A program made the translations under genes and the position numbers. Positions 7,260 to 17,885 of a DNA stretch of 36,462 nucleotides are shown piece by piece. Under the pieces are notes generated by a model. That model was not told where the DNA came from. It searched no databases and saw nothing but the letters and a program-made list of their open reading frames with translations. How positions within the stretch are numbered: the stretch's first letter is position 1; each line of letters begins with the position of its first letter. Source of the DNA: Burkholderiaceae bacterium (GTDB lineage: Bacteria > Pseudomonadota > Gammaproteobacteria > Burkholderiales > Burkholderiaceae_B); contig JADZBO010000194.1 in the NCBI GenBank assembly GCA_020851995.1, positions 1-36,462 of the forward strand, in the 5' to 3' direction.

Positions 7260-7691
7260 CTACAGACAATCAAGTTGCTCGCGCAACCTTAACAACTCTG
7301 GCCTGTGCTGACGGGCAACAAGGCTGAGCAGCTTTTCCCCTTTGCGCAGCAGATGCACCTCAACCTGCCGGCGGTCTTCCTGGCTGGGCTTGCGTTTGAC
7401 AAGCCCCAACTGTTCGCAGCGATCAATCAGCGCAACGACGCCGTGATGCTTTGCCTGCAACCGCTCGGCAAGATCACCGACTGTTGCCCAGCTCTGATTC
7501 GGGGTGCCCTTCACGTGCAAGAGCAACTGGTACTGGAGCGAGGTCAGTCCGTTGGACTGACACAGATCTTCGCTGACCCGCAGGAAACAACGCAGGCGAT
7601 AGCGGAACAGGGAGAGTTGCTCAAAATCGATCGCATTGCTTTCGGCGGCGTTCGTTTCATTTGTAACAGCGGTTGACCGTGGTGTGGGCAT
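7260..7691 (-). CDS. MarR-family transcriptional regulator
   Basis: A 143-residue winged-helix regulator. A dimerisation helix spans about residues 22-45, the recognition region is SWATVGDLAERLQAKHHGVVALIDRCEQLGLVKR (67-100), and the wing is PSQEDRRQVEVHLLRKGEKLL (102-122), which has the conserved D-R-R followed by a beta strand. MarR proteins usually repress a divergent or nearby gene and release on binding a small phenolic or similar ligand. The obvious target is the divergent Yip1-like membrane gene 75 bases away, plus its own promoter, because short inverted repeats sit between the two. Ligand unknown. Confidence 0.9.
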   Translation of the reverse strand: MPTPRSTAVTNETNAAESNAIDFEQLSLFRYRLRCFLRVSEDLCQSNGLTSLQYQLLLHVKGTPNQSWATVGDLAERLQAKHHGVVALIDRCEQLGLVKRKPSQEDRRQVEVHLLRKGEKLLSLVARQHRPELLRLREQLDCL

Positions 7692-7774
7692 GGAGTGAAA
7701 TTCATCATATTGTGATATAAAAATTCAGCATACCAGTTTTGTCGCACGAACCAAGGGAGATTCATCATGTTGAT
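7692..7774. promoter_or_regulatory. marR/Yip1-like divergent promoter with candidate MarR operators
   Basis: TTCATCAT occurs at 7701-7708 and 7761-7768. Each copy forms part of a short inverted repeat: ATCA-5-TGAT (7704-7716) just upstream of the marR start, and ATCA-3-TGAT (7764-7774) over the start codon of the plus-strand gene. The region is AT-rich (TATAAA near 7716-7721). Sites placed this way would let one repressor block both genes. The repeats are seen; operator function is inferred. Confidence 0.45.
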
Positions 7775-8327
7775 CCTGTCGATTCCAAAAATGGTCGTTT
7801 CCTCGCAGGCTGGCTGGACAAGTCTGAAGAAGCGGCATCCGACGCTTCTGAGCGTTTTCATGCGTCTGGCTTTGCCACTTTCCCTGTTACCCCCCGTGAT
7901 GTTGGCCTATGTCGGGCCGCACTACGGCAACATGTTTGTGGATGGCCTTGGCAGCAAAAACTGGGTCGAGATCTCGCTGGCATTCTTTATTGCGGAAATG
8001 ACCACGCTGTTGTTCATGGGCTGGTTCATCAAGCAGGTGGCTGATACATACAGGGCCCGGGTCAGTACGCAAGACGCCTACATCCTGGCGTGCATCGCGC
8101 CGGTGCCACTCTGGCTGTCGAGTCTCGCACTGTTTGTTCCGAGCCTGGCATTCAATATCGGTATCGCGTTTGTCGCGCTGGGTGCGACGCTCAGCCTCAT
8201 CTACCACGGGATCCACGCAATTTGCCACGCGCGCGATGCCCTGTCGGCCACGGCCATTGCGCAGACGGTGATGGGAGCAGGGATGGCAGGCTGGGCCGTG
8301 TTGCTGACCTTGCTGCTCGCGGCATAG
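7767..8327 (+). CDS. Yip1-family-like inner-membrane protein
   Basis: A 186-residue integral membrane protein with about five hydrophobic segments (near residues 28-48, 66-88, 106-122, 124-146 and 160-184). The layout and phrases such as LSIPKMVVSSQAGWTSL and the polar loop AHHFIKQVADTYRARVSTQDAYILA-like region between segments 2 and 3 fit bacterial Yip1-domain proteins, whose function is not known. It is divergent from the MarR regulator and probably controlled by it; AGGGAGA lies seven bases before the ATG. It ends five bases before the convergent GST stop. Yip1 is my best guess; membrane location is firm. Confidence 0.65.
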   Translation: MLILSIPKMVVSSQAGWTSLKKRHPTLLSVFMRLALPLSLLPPVMLAYVGPHYGNMFVDGLGSKNWVEISLAFFIAEMTTLLFMGWFIKQVADTYRARVSTQDAYILACIAPVPLWLSSLALFVPSLAFNIGIAFVALGATLSLIYHGIHAICHARDALSATAIAQTVMGAGMAGWAVLLTLLLAA

Positions 8328-8331
8328 CGGA

Positions 8332-8943
8332 TCAGCGACGCGTCTGGGGCGCTGTCGCCGCGAGCGATGGGTTTGTCGAGACCCGGTCGAACCAATCGCT
8401 TAACCTGCGGCGCCCCTTGCGCCACTCTAACTCTGGCAAGAACAGGGTGAATCCCAGCGCACTGGCGAGCGTAATTTGCGCCAGATTCAACGGGCCATCC
8501 ATCACCGGATTGCCGATTTCCCGTTCCCATCGGTCCAGCATGCGCGTGGCACGCTGTGCTTCATGCACCAGAATGGTCGGCGACTGTTCCTGTACTGGCC
8601 GTCGGCCTTCCCGCCCCCACACCGCCAAACCGTCAAGCAAGCTTCTGGCAAGGGCATCCAGGCGGAGCACCTCCCAGCCCTGCGCGCCCCCCGGAGGGTC
8701 GAAGACGGGATTGCCATCCAGGTGATCTAGGTAGACGCAAATGACGCCGGACTCTTCCATCCCGACGCCATCGTCGCGTACCAGATACGGAACGCGTCCG
8801 GAGGGGTTGACGCCATAGTAAGGACTATCTGTTTCACGAGTCCTGGCGGAAATCATTTCAACCCGGTCTGCGAGCCCCTTTTCCAGGACGACGGTGCGCA
8901 CGATGCGCGCGTAGGGCGAAGCCTTGGTGATATAGAGTTTCAT
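8332..8943 (-). CDS. Glutathione S-transferase family protein
   Basis: A 203-residue GST-fold protein. The thioredoxin-like half (1-80) starts MKLYITKASPYARIVRTVVLEKG and has the glutathione-binding strand GRVPYLV and the EESGVICVYLD helix (family E-S then I/Y-L). The helical C-terminal half contains LRLDALARSLLDGLAVWGREGRR and GPLNLAQITLASALGFTLFLPELEWR, an N-capping-box-like GPLNLAQITL. It belongs to the short bacterial GSTs often found beside catabolic genes. Substrate unknown. It converges tightly on the Yip1-like gene and is divergent from the acyl-CoA dehydrogenase cassette. Confidence 0.88.
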   Translation of the reverse strand: MKLYITKASPYARIVRTVVLEKGLADRVEMISARTRETDSPYYGVNPSGRVPYLVRDDGVGMEESGVICVYLDHLDGNPVFDPPGGAQGWEVLRLDALARSLLDGLAVWGREGRRPVQEQSPTILVHEAQRATRMLDRWEREIGNPVMDGPLNLAQITLASALGFTLFLPELEWRKGRRRLSDWFDRVSTNPSLAATAPQTRR

Positions 8944-9103
8944 GAACCCTTCTGAGGTCTGTGGTGCAGGGGTGAGCGGTTGCTCCGATCATAGCGTCAC
9001 GCCTTCCGGCACGCGATACAACGCGACAAGAGCTGTGAAATCGTAGTATTAATTAACGGAGGCAGAGAAATTGGCGTGCTAACGAGACCACCGACTGATA
9101 ACC

Positions 9104-10296
<1,193 letters not shown>

Positions 10297-10297
<1 letters not shown>

Positions 10298-10704
10298 TGA
10301 AATCGATCGAAGGTATCTGGACGCTGCTGCAGGCATCGGCCTGTGACGCGCAGGGCGCACCACTGGCGCCGCCCTATGGCAATCGCCCGATGGGTACGAT
10401 CATGTTCGAGGGCGGCCGGATGCTGGCCGTCCTGTGCAACGGGGATGAGGGCCTCGGTTCGGCGAGCCGTCGGGAGTACAGCTCGTATGGCGGCACCTAC
10501 ACCTTTGACGGTCGAACACTGGAAACGCTGGTGGATATTGCGTCGGATACGTCGCGCATTGGCGGACGCCAGGTGCGTGACGTCGTGCTTGATGGCAAGC
10601 GGATGACGTTGCGCCCGCCGACGCGCGCCTACGGCGGTGCAGCGCAACAACGTGAGTTGGTGTGGGAGTACGTCGCGCCGATTCCGCCGAGACCCGAAGT
10701 ATGA
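10297..10704 (+). CDS. Lipocalin-like domain protein
   Basis: A 135-residue cytosolic protein of the lipocalin-like (Lipocalin_5) type. It opens with IEGIWTLLQASACDAQGAPLAPPYGNRPMGTIMFEGGRMLAVL, where the G-x-W pair and GxxxFxxGRM are characteristic, and continues with SYGGTYTFDGRTLETLVDIASD and RQVRDVVLDGKRMTLRPP, alternating beta strands of a small barrel. Such proteins often accompany acyl-CoA or polyketide enzymes and are thought to bind a hydrophobic ligand. Its ATG shares a base with the dehydrogenase stop (TGATG), which implies translational coupling and a shared task. No signal peptide. Confidence 0.78.
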
Positions 10705-10751
10705 ATGTGATACCGCCCAATCGAATGGGCCACTAAAGCAATCTGGTTGCC

Positions 10752-11741
10752 ATGAAAATCAAAATCCCTGAAGCCCGTGAACTTGCAGTGGGCGCCCTCA
10801 TGAGTCTCCGATATTCGCGTCAGGACGCCGAGACCATTGCGGACCACCTGATCGATGCCGCGTTGCGCGGCGTCACTTTCGGCAGCCTCGCCCGAATTCT
10901 CGCGATCTCCGAAAAAATGAAGGAAGTGAGCGACAATCGCCAGCCTGTTACCACCTTGCGCGAGACGCCCGCATCGGCCGTGATCGATGGTGGTGATCAC
11001 GTCGGCTACGTGGTCGCGCATCACGCCACGCGCCTCGCGATCGACAAGGCGAAGCGCAACGGGATGGCGATGGTGGCCGCGAGGAACACTTTTTACACCG
11101 GGCTGTTTTCCTACTACATGGAAATGGCCACGCGGGAAGGTCTGGTCGCCATGGCGATCGGCAACGGGCCCGCGCACGTTGCACCCGAGGGTGCGGCCGA
11201 AGGGCGTCTGGGCACAAACCCGATTGCGTTTGGCTTCCCGTCCGACCACGGCGACCCTGTCATTTGGGATATCGGGACATGCGCCATCATGCACGGTGAG
11301 CTTCTGCTGCATCGGCGCACCGGGGAACCCTTGCCCGAAGGCGTGGCGCTCGACAGCAACGGGCAGCCGACGCGCGATCCTGTGGCGGCGCTGGCCGGGG
11401 CCATCAAAACCTGGGGCGGGCACCGGGGCTCGGGCCTTTCCGTGGTCGTGCAGATGCTCGGCGCACTATGCGGCGGTCCGGTGATTTCCCCCGGAACCGT
11501 CGACATGGCTTATTTCGTGATCGTGATTGACCCGAAAATATTTCTGCCTGAAGGCGAGTATCCCGCCCGTGTCAACGAACTGGCCGACGAGATCTGCAGC
11601 GCGAGGCCCATCGACCCGCAGAACCCGGTGCGCATGCCGTTTGCCAGGTCCGCGCAGTTGCGGCGTCAGAACCTCCAGTCGGGTGACATCGAGGTTCCCG
11701 ATGTGGTGCATGCGGGGCTGGTGAAGATGTTGAATTCCTAA
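10752..11741 (+). CDS. Ldh-family (malate/lactate dehydrogenase type 2) oxidoreductase with altered catalytic motifs
   Basis: A 329-residue member of the Ldh_2 family of NAD(P)-dependent 2-oxo/2-hydroxy acid reductases. The cofactor-side marks are good: GRLGTNPIAFGFPS, VIWDIGTCAIMHGELLLHRRTGEPLPEGVALDSNGQPTRDP and IKTWGGHRGSGLSVVVQMLGALCGG. The catalytic side is not. The family LRG-x-x-SHG-x-x-R segment reads LRGVTFGSLAR, with F43 and G44 in place of Ser-His although R48 remains. The family RNSNHxG reads RNTFYTG, so the second histidine is missing too. It is either an enzyme with different chemistry or a binding protein. It follows the lipocalin-like gene by 47 bases on the same strand and is probably part of that operon. 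Confidence 0.85.
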   Translation: MKIKIPEARELAVGALMSLRYSRQDAETIADHLIDAALRGVTFGSLARILAISEKMKEVSDNRQPVTTLRETPASAVIDGGDHVGYVVAHHATRLAIDKAKRNGMAMVAARNTFYTGLFSYYMEMATREGLVAMAIGNGPAHVAPEGAAEGRLGTNPIAFGFPSDHGDPVIWDIGTCAIMHGELLLHRRTGEPLPEGVALDSNGQPTRDPVAALAGAIKTWGGHRGSGLSVVVQMLGALCGGPVISPGTVDMAYFVIVIDPKIFLPEGEYPARVNELADEICSARPIDPQNPVRMPFARSAQLRRQNLQSGDIEVPDVVHAGLVKMLNS

Positions 11742-12054
11742 CCGAACGAATTCACGAGCAAGCAGATAAGAAAACCTGTAAGCAACCCTATAGTCCGATT
11801 GATGTCGAAGCCTGGCACGGCTATCGCAGTGAAAACCGGTACCTCGTGTTCAGCCTTGCGCAGGATTCTCCGATGGCGAGTGTGACGGCGCTGGCGATTG
11901 TGCTTGTCAGACTCATCTTGGCGCGCTCAATTGCCACTGGCGGCAGGGGTGCATCACGATGCCGGATCACCAGGTTGGCCAGACTTCAGGATAAATATAT
12001 TTCAGATACGCCGTTGTGGAAGCAAGTGGTTGTAGTCAGCGCTCGTGATGACGA
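11742..12054. other. Convergent intergenic region with stem-loop and possible coding relic
   Basis: A 313-base gap between the Ldh-family gene and the convergent hybrid kinase. An inverted repeat, TGAATTC (11731-11737) and GAATTCA (11748-11754), straddles the Ldh stop codon and could end transcription, though no U-tract follows. One plus frame stays open from inside the Ldh gene to the stop at 12056-12058; from about 11798 it reads IDVEAWHGYRSENRYLVF, which looks protein-like but has no plausible ATG and matches nothing I recognise. It may be decayed coding sequence. No other feature seen. Confidence 0.35.
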
Positions 12055-15000
12055 TTAAATACCGTGATCGGCCAGGGCCTTTTTGAGCAGAGCCAGTGCA
12101 ACCGTGAAGTTGTAACTGTGGATCGCTTCGGCAACAGGTTGAAAGTGCGAACCCAGGGCCGCTTGCAACATGTCGGCGTTTGCATCGAAGGTTTCACCGC
12201 TGCTGAAGTCATCCGCCGCCAACTGTGACGCCAGCCGGTCGCAGGCACGCTGCAATTCGGCAGTATCCACCTGGACCGCGGCGTGGGCTGGCGCTTCGGG
12301 CGGCAGCTTAATCTTGATCGCATCGATCAGGGGCATGAGTTGCGTCGAGACCGATGCCTGCAGAATTTTCAACTGAAACGCCTCGTCACGCCGCCGAATT
12401 CCAAGCTCAAGGGCCTCTGCATGCGTGCGCAGCGCGGTTGCGCCGATCTGCCCCGCCAATCCCTTGAGCGTGTGCGCAAGTCGCTCGGCGGTTGACCAGT
12501 CGGATTGTTCAATCGCCAAACCAAGCTGTGCCGGAGTGTTCTGCTGGCCAAGAACGAATTTGCGCAAGAGAGACAGGTAAAGATCGTCCCGCCCGAGTGC
12601 ATAACGCAGACCCGTCTTCATATCGAGTCCGTCGATCGGCTCAAGCGCGACGGCGCGGCCCGAGCCAACTGGATCCGTCGTCGTCGGTGCGGATTGCACT
12701 GCGGCAGACCGTGCCGCATCCGGCTTGATCCACCTGGCGAGCGCAGCCCAGAGATGATCCGGATCAATCGGCTTTGCCACGTGGTCGTTCATGCCAGCTT
12801 CCAGGCAGCGATCGCGGTCGCCTGCCATGGCGTTGGCCGTCATCGCCACGATCGGAAGATCGGAAAATTGCGACAATTTCCGAATTTTCCGTGTCGCGGT
12901 CAAACCGTCCATCACGGGCATTTGCATATCCATCAGCACTGCGTCGTAAGCGTGGGCAGCGTGAAGAATTTTATCGACCGCGATCGCCCCGTTTTCAGCG
13001 ACTTCAACGATCAGTCCGGCGGATTGCAGCAGCTCCCGGGCCACTTCCTGATTGAGTTCGTTATCCTCGACCAGCAAGACGCGGGCGCCGGCGATGGCGC
13101 CCAAATCAGTTTGAGGAACGATGGATGGTGCAGCAGTCTGCGTGACGTCCTCGTCGGCACCCCCAAGCGTGCGCATCACCGATTCGAACATGATCGAGGG
13201 ACTCGTCGGTTTGACCAGCAAATCCTCGATGCCCGCTTCCCTGGCGGCCAACAGGACTTCATCGCGGCCATACGCTGTCACCATCAGCAGATGGGGGGGC
13301 TTGGTCAACATCAGTTTGCGAATGGCCTGTGCGGTCGTGATTCCGTCCATTCCAGGCATTTGCCAGTCGAGAAAGACAACTTCGTAGGGCTCGCCCGCCG
13401 CTTCAGCGCGCTGTATCTCCGTCACCGCCAGCGTGCCGGAAGCGACTGCCGTCACGATGAACGTCATGCTGCGCAACTGATCCGCGATGATTTCGCGGGC
13501 GTGCTCGTTGTCGTCCACCACCAGGACACGACGTGCGCGCAGATCCGGCCTCGGCAGGCGTATGACCGCGCTGGCTTGACCGCGCTGGACCTTGGCGGTG
13601 AACCAGAAAGTGGAGCCGACGCCGGGCTCACTCTGCACGCCCACCTGCCCGCCCATCAGTTCGGCCAGTTGCTTGGAGATCGCAAGCCCGAGTCCTGTTC
13701 CGCCATACTTGCGCGTGGTCGATGAGTCTGCCTGCTGAAAGCTCTGGAACAACAGGCTCTGCTGCTCGGCGGTCAGTCCGATGCCGGTGTCCCGTACGGA
13801 GAACTTCAGTGTCAGATCCTTCTCGGACTCCTGCTCCAGAACGACACCAATCACAATCTCGCCGCGTTCAGTGAACTTCACCGAGTTACCGGCAAAATTG
13901 ATGATCACCTGTCCCAGACGCAGCGGATCGCCGATAAGGTCCGTGGGAACATTTCCCGCCACATCGAATATCAGCTCCAGACCTTTGGCCGCCGTCTTTT
14001 CCGCGATGAGCCCGGCGACATTGTTGAAGACCTGATTCAGATCGAAGGGGATATGCTCGACGGACATTTTGCCCGCCTCGATCTTTGACAGATCGAGAAT
14101 GTCGTTAATGATGCCAAGCAGATGCTGGCTCGACATCTGGATCTTTGCCATGTAGTTGCGCTGCTGTGGCGTCAGCTCTGTTTTCATCGCAAGGTGCGAC
14201 ATGCCGCTAATGGCGTTCATCGGCGTGCGGATCTCGTGACTCATGTTCGCCAGGAAATCAGACTTCATCCGCGCTGCATCTTCGGCGATTGACCTGGCAT
14301 GCTGCATCTGATCCATCAGGGCACGTTCGGCGGTGATGTCGTCAATGACCCAGACCGTGCCTTTGGAGGGGTCACGGATGTCGACCGCCGTACCGGTCCG
14401 CCGTGCCCAGAAGCGACTGCCGTCCCGTCGCATCAGTTCCTGATCACGGCAATCGACTTCGCCCTGCCATATCTTTTTATAGGCCTCGCCGCCAATGATG
14501 TTTGCCTCCTCATCGGGGTACAAGACGGAGGTGTGCTTGCCGACCATTTCTCCCATGGGCCAACCCAGCATCTCGTGCAGCGTGCGGTTGCAGCGGGTGA
14601 GGACGCGATCCCTGATCAGTGCGATGCCGGACGTGGCCGTGTCGAAGATGGCTTGTTGCTCATCATTGGCCAGACGGAGCGCCTCGGCAGCCGCCCGCTC
14701 TTCAGTGATGTCCTCGAAAATCACCACGGTTGCGCTGTTCGACACCGTGGGATCAATGGTACGGCTAAAGGTGCGAAACCAGATTGCGCTGCCATCCTTG
14801 CGCCTGAGCTCCAGCTCGCGGACATCGATTTCGCCTCGCCCGAGGACTCCGTAGATTTTTTCGCCCGCTGCGGTATAGGCTGCATCGTCGGGGAACCACA
14901 TTCGCGTGGGCTTGCCGATCTGCTCGCCAATGGAATAGCCGAGCATTTCATCCATACGGCGATTGCAGCGAATGATCACCCGGTTACGCATCAGCACGAT

Positions 15001-17046
15001 GCCTGTGCTGGCCGCGTCGAACAGCGCGTCCTGTTCGCGCACGGCGGCATTGAGCTCGGCAGTCCGGATCTCGACGAGCCGCTCCAGGTGATCGCGATGA
15101 TTCTGAAGCTCATCCATCATCGCCTTCTTCTCGGTGATGTCTTCGTTGATCGCGAGGAAGTGCGTCACTTCACCATCCGGTTGCCGTATCGGCGAGATAT
15201 TCGCGAATTCGACATATTCACTACCGTCCTTGCGCCGGTTGAAGAGTTCGCCGCGCCAGGTTTCTCCGTGCGAAAGCCTGGCCCACATCTCCTGATACGT
15301 CGCCTTTGGGGTGTTTCCTGACTGAAGAATGCGGGGATTCATCCCGATCGCCTCTTCCCGTGTATATCCGGTATTGCGCTCGAATGCCTCGTTGACATAC
15401 TCGATTTTGGCGTCAAGGTTGGTGATGACGATGCTCTCCGGGCTTTGCTCGACCGCAAGAAACAACTTGCGGATTTCTGCCGCCGCAGTGATCTCTGCAG
15501 TGATGTCATGCCACACGCCGACCAGGTAATCGCGCCCGTTTTGACGAAGGGCCCGCGCATTGACGCGTACGTCAAACAGTGATCCGTCCTTGCGCCGGTG
15601 GCGGGTGTCGAACTGGGCGACGCCGCCCTCGGCGAGATTTCGGACGAGTCGTCCGATTTCTTCTGCGGACATTGCCGTCTGAACATCCGTGAGATGCAGG
15701 CCGAGCATTTCCTCGCGTGTATAGCCGAGCAAGCGGCAACTCATCGTGTTGACTTCGACGTAGCGCATGGTTTCGCGGTCGACCAACTCGATCGCGTCGG
15801 GCGCCTCGGCAAACACCGCGTCCATTAAAGCCTGGCGGTCGCGCTCGATGGCGGCGATCCGTTGCCGTTGTATAGCATCCGAGAGGTTGGTGGCGATGGA
15901 TGCGAGCAGTGATTGCTCCTCGAACAGGAACGGAGACCCGGTATCGGTATGCAATTGCTCCTTGTAGGCAACGACCAGTCGGCAAGCCTGACCGGAGATG
16001 CCGACGAATTCCGCACTGAGCGACTCGCCGTCGCAGGGGGTGCCGATGACCTTGCCCTCGTATTCAATCCACGCCACGGCAACTTCCGAAAATCGCATCG
16101 CGGCGGGCAGGCGAGTCACGACGAAATCCAGCAGGGTTTTAATGTCGAGGTTGTCAACAGCGGTCCGGCGCTGGATGTCGAACAGGCACGAAAGCTCTTT
16201 CATGCGTTCGCCCAGTTCGGCCTGCGCCTTGCGGTTCGCAATGCTCGTTTCACGAAAGGCGAGTACCGCGCGGGAGAGATCGCTCAGCAGGCTGCTGTTT
16301 TGCTCTGCCAGGTGCCGGATTTCCGGTAAGGCGACCGGATTCAGATTGCCTTCGGCCAACGCATCGAGCGAGGTGGTCAGCTTGGAAAGGCGTGTGGTCA
16401 GGCGCAGAATCATGCTCACCCAGATCAACATCAGGATGACCACCAGAAGCCCGCCCACTGCAGCGTTCTGGATTGACCTTGACTGGAAGGTCGCGTCGCG
16501 GGCATTGGACCGTAGCTCCGTACGCTGTGCCACTGAAATGGCGGCGGCACGCGCGAGGATCGACATGCGCATATAACTGAGTGCCGCCTGATAAGCCTGA
16601 CTCTCGGCCTTGTAAGGATCAATGGCGGCCAGGTCTGTTGCCTGAACAATCGCGTTACGATAATTCCGGAAGTATGTCTGGATCTCGCGGAACTGGGCTT
16701 CGTCAAGGGCCGTGCGCAATTCCGGTACCCGATTCTCCAGTTCGGCAAGCTGATTGACGATTTGCGAGTGAATCAGATAGGCTCCCCCTTCATCGATCCT
16801 TCCGTCACTGGTCTGCGCAAGCAGATCCGAAACGCGTTCCTGAATCGCGCCCACTTCCTGGTTGAACGACCTGGTGATGTGGATTTCCTGTTGATCCCTG
16901 GCTTGCTGGGTGTGATCGGCAAGATGATCGCGCTGTAGTTGCAGGAACGACAGCAAATTGAGCCCACCGGCGACCAGCGAAATGAGCAGCGCGGGCAGGA
17001 ACAACGCGAGCAGGTAGTTCCATTTCGGGCGGTGCGCGGGCTTCAT
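12055..17046 (-). CDS. Giant hybrid sensor histidine kinase (TM-GAF-PAS4-HisKA-HATPase-REC-REC-HPt)
   Basis: A 1663-residue inner-membrane kinase. The order is TM1 (about 11-33), a periplasmic helical sensor (34-192), TM2 (193-215), a HAMP-like linker, GAF (285-400) and four PAS domains (405-520, 522-645, 670-795, 795-920). HisKA follows, with [14 protein letters not shown] (H937), then HATPase_c with [17 protein letters not shown] and GGTGLGL. Two receiver domains come next, [13 protein letters not shown] (D1227) and [13 protein letters not shown] (D1373), and then an HPt with [10 protein letters not shown] (H1525). All phosphorelay residues are present, so His937 to a receiver Asp to His1525 is a complete relay. 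Its ATG overlaps the phosphatase stop by four bases (ATGA type). The HD-GYP response regulator upstream in the cluster is the likely final acceptor. The signal sensed is unknown. Confidence 0.95.
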   Translation of the reverse strand: MKPAHRPKWNYLLALFLPALLISLVAGGLNLLSFLQLQRDHLADHTQQARDQQEIHITRSFNQEVGAIQERVSDLLAQTSDGRIDEGGAYLIHSQIVNQLAELENRVPELRTALDEAQFREIQTYFRNYRNAIVQATDLAAIDPYKAESQAYQAALSYMRMSILARAAAISVAQRTELRSNARDATFQSRSIQNAAVGGLLVVILMLIWVSMILRLTTRLSKLTTSLDALAEGNLNPVALPEIRHLAEQNSSLLSDLSRAVLAFRETSIANRKAQAELGERMKELSCLFDIQRRTAVDNLDIKTLLDFVVTRLPAAMRFSEVAVAWIEYEGKVIGTPCDGESLSAEFVGISGQACRLVVAYKEQLHTDTGSPFLFEEQSLLASIATNLSDAIQRQRIAAIERDRQALMDAVFAEAPDAIELVDRETMRYVEVNTMSCRLLGYTREEMLGLHLTDVQTAMSAEEIGRLVRNLAEGGVAQFDTRHRRKDGSLFDVRVNARALRQNGRDYLVGVWHDITAEITAAAEIRKLFLAVEQSPESIVITNLDAKIEYVNEAFERNTGYTREEAIGMNPRILQSGNTPKATYQEMWARLSHGETWRGELFNRRKDGSEYVEFANISPIRQPDGEVTHFLAINEDITEKKAMMDELQNHRDHLERLVEIRTAELNAAVREQDALFDAASTGIVLMRNRVIIRCNRRMDEMLGYSIGEQIGKPTRMWFPDDAAYTAAGEKIYGVLGRGEIDVRELELRRKDGSAIWFRTFSRTIDPTVSNSATVVIFEDITEERAAAEALRLANDEQQAIFDTATSGIALIRDRVLTRCNRTLHEMLGWPMGEMVGKHTSVLYPDEEANIIGGEAYKKIWQGEVDCRDQELMRRDGSRFWARRTGTAVDIRDPSKGTVWVIDDITAERALMDQMQHARSIAEDAARMKSDFLANMSHEIRTPMNAISGMSHLAMKTELTPQQRNYMAKIQMSSQHLLGIINDILDLSKIEAGKMSVEHIPFDLNQVFNNVAGLIAEKTAAKGLELIFDVAGNVPTDLIGDPLRLGQVIINFAGNSVKFTERGEIVIGVVLEQESEKDLTLKFSVRDTGIGLTAEQQSLLFQSFQQADSSTTRKYGGTGLGLAISKQLAELMGGQVGVQSEPGVGSTFWFTAKVQRGQASAVIRLPRPDLRARRVLVVDDNEHAREIIADQLRSMTFIVTAVASGTLAVTEIQRAEAAGEPYEVVFLDWQMPGMDGITTAQAIRKLMLTKPPHLLMVTAYGRDEVLLAAREAGIEDLLVKPTSPSIMFESVMRTLGGADEDVTQTAAPSIVPQTDLGAIAGARVLLVEDNELNQEVARELLQSAGLIVEVAENGAIAVDKILHAAHAYDAVLMDMQMPVMDGLTATRKIRKLSQFSDLPIVAMTANAMAGDRDRCLEAGMNDHVAKPIDPDHLWAALARWIKPDAARSAAVQSAPTTTDPVGSGRAVALEPIDGLDMKTGLRYALGRDDLYLSLLRKFVLGQQNTPAQLGLAIEQSDWSTAERLAHTLKGLAGQIGATALRTHAEALELGIRRRDEAFQLKILQASVSTQLMPLIDAIKIKLPPEAPAHAAVQVDTAELQRACDRLASQLAADDFSSGETFDANADMLQAALGSHFQPVAEAIHSYNFTVALALLKKALADHGI

Positions 17047-17723
17047 TTTGTGGCCGCTTGCAACAGGTCAGCCCATTGTCCGGGTGGAATACTGGCGATG
17101 TACTCAAAACCGTCCTGACTCTTATTCGGGTGGAAGATGACCAGTGTGGCCTCCTTCGGAAAATAGCCGATCAGATCCATGATGTTTGGCGCATGGGCGA
17201 TCAGCAGGCGGTTGGTGCCGGCAGCCACCGGTGCGGACAGGAGTTTGCGCGTGTTGGCAATGATCGGCGCTTTCTCTGCGGTGGTGAAGTTGGCCGTGTA
17301 CATCAGGTTGTTGTCCACGGTGTAAGGGACGCCCGGGAACGCCTGGTCGACGGTATCCCGGACGCGGCATAACGGACTGACACGAATTTCGCCGATCGGT
17401 ATTTTTGCCTGACGTATCGCATCGCCGACTTGTGCAGCAACTTTGACGCCGGCCGGGCTCAGGGGGCGCTGCGTTGCGCAGTCGTTGAGGTCGACGCCGC
17501 TTGGGCGATCACCCTTGCTATTGTCGGTAAAGCCGTGGCGCAAATACAGGACGAAGCCACCCTGGCGCAATTGCTCGAGCGTTTGCGGGGTTGCGCGAAT
17601 TTCGACGAACTTCGCGGCGGCGGGGGGCGGTTTACCAAGTGCATCGGCGTGGACAATCGCCGGCAACCCGGTCAGGCACAACAGCAAAACCATAATCCGC
17701 AGCGCGGCACGATAGTGATTCAT
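17043..17723 (-). CDS. Exported histidine phosphatase family protein
   Basis: A 226-residue branch-1/2-type histidine phosphatase. A Sec signal peptide (about 1-27, [19 protein letters not shown]) precedes the catalytic domain. The phospho-accepting histidine is in [11 protein letters not shown] (H63), and [16 protein letters not shown] supplies the second arginine. The distal [14 protein letters not shown] supplies the second histidine. Family members hydrolyse phosphate esters through a phosphohistidine; here the site of action would be the periplasm. It lies between the response-regulator gene and the giant kinase, and its stop overlaps the kinase start, so it is co-expressed with the sensor. 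It might process the signal or act on the sensor's periplasmic part; that is inference. A 19-bp-period repeat array lies directly upstream of its start. Confidence 0.88.
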   Translation of the reverse strand: MNHYRAALRIMVLLLCLTGLPAIVHADALGKPPPAAAKFVEIRATPQTLEQLRQGGFVLYLRHGFTDNSKGDRPSGVDLNDCATQRPLSPAGVKVAAQVGDAIRQAKIPIGEIRVSPLCRVRDTVDQAFPGVPYTVDNNLMYTANFTTAEKAPIIANTRKLLSAPVAAGTNRLLIAHAPNIMDLIGYFPKEATLVIFHPNKSQDGFEYIASIPPGQWADLLQAATK

Positions 17724-17732
17724 CAGGGCAAT

Positions 17733-17885
17733 CCTTGTGTCTGCGGTCGTATCTTGTCGCTGCGGTCGTACTTGTTTCTCTGAACGAATCTTGTTTCTGT
17801 GAACGTATCCTGTTTCTGTGAACGAATACTGTCTCAGTGGCCATATCTTGTCACACCGACCGAAGTTTCGCCTCAGCGGTCGAAG
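17733..17885. repeat. Degenerate tandem array, about eight units of 18-20 bp
   Basis: Units begin at about 17733, 17753, 17771, 17790, 17809, 17829, 17847 and 17866. The core three (17771-17828) are nearly identical, typified by CTTGTTTCTGTGAACGTAT; the outer units keep C-T-T-G-T at the front and a C-G-A/T-A end but diverge. The array fills the gap between the response-regulator stop and the phosphatase start almost exactly. The unit length is not a multiple of three, so it is not a coding repeat. It could be a regulatory site cluster or a decaying minisatellite. Confidence 0.7.

Noticed and set aside
12505-13725. Long plus-strand open frame (406 codons) inside the hybrid kinase gene
   Set aside because: It is antisense to receiver and HPt domains whose motifs are perfect. 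Its peptide is His/Arg/Gln-rich and matches no family; it is a shadow frame of GC-rich coding DNA.
14299-15321. Second long plus-strand frame inside the hybrid kinase gene
   Set aside because: It is antisense to the PAS domains and its apparent repeats only mirror the repeated PAS sequences.
17733-17885. CRISPR array
   Set aside because: Repeats are contiguous, degenerate and only about 19 bases, with no spacers and no cas genes in the window. The same holds for the arrays at 19436-19511 and 29974-30101.
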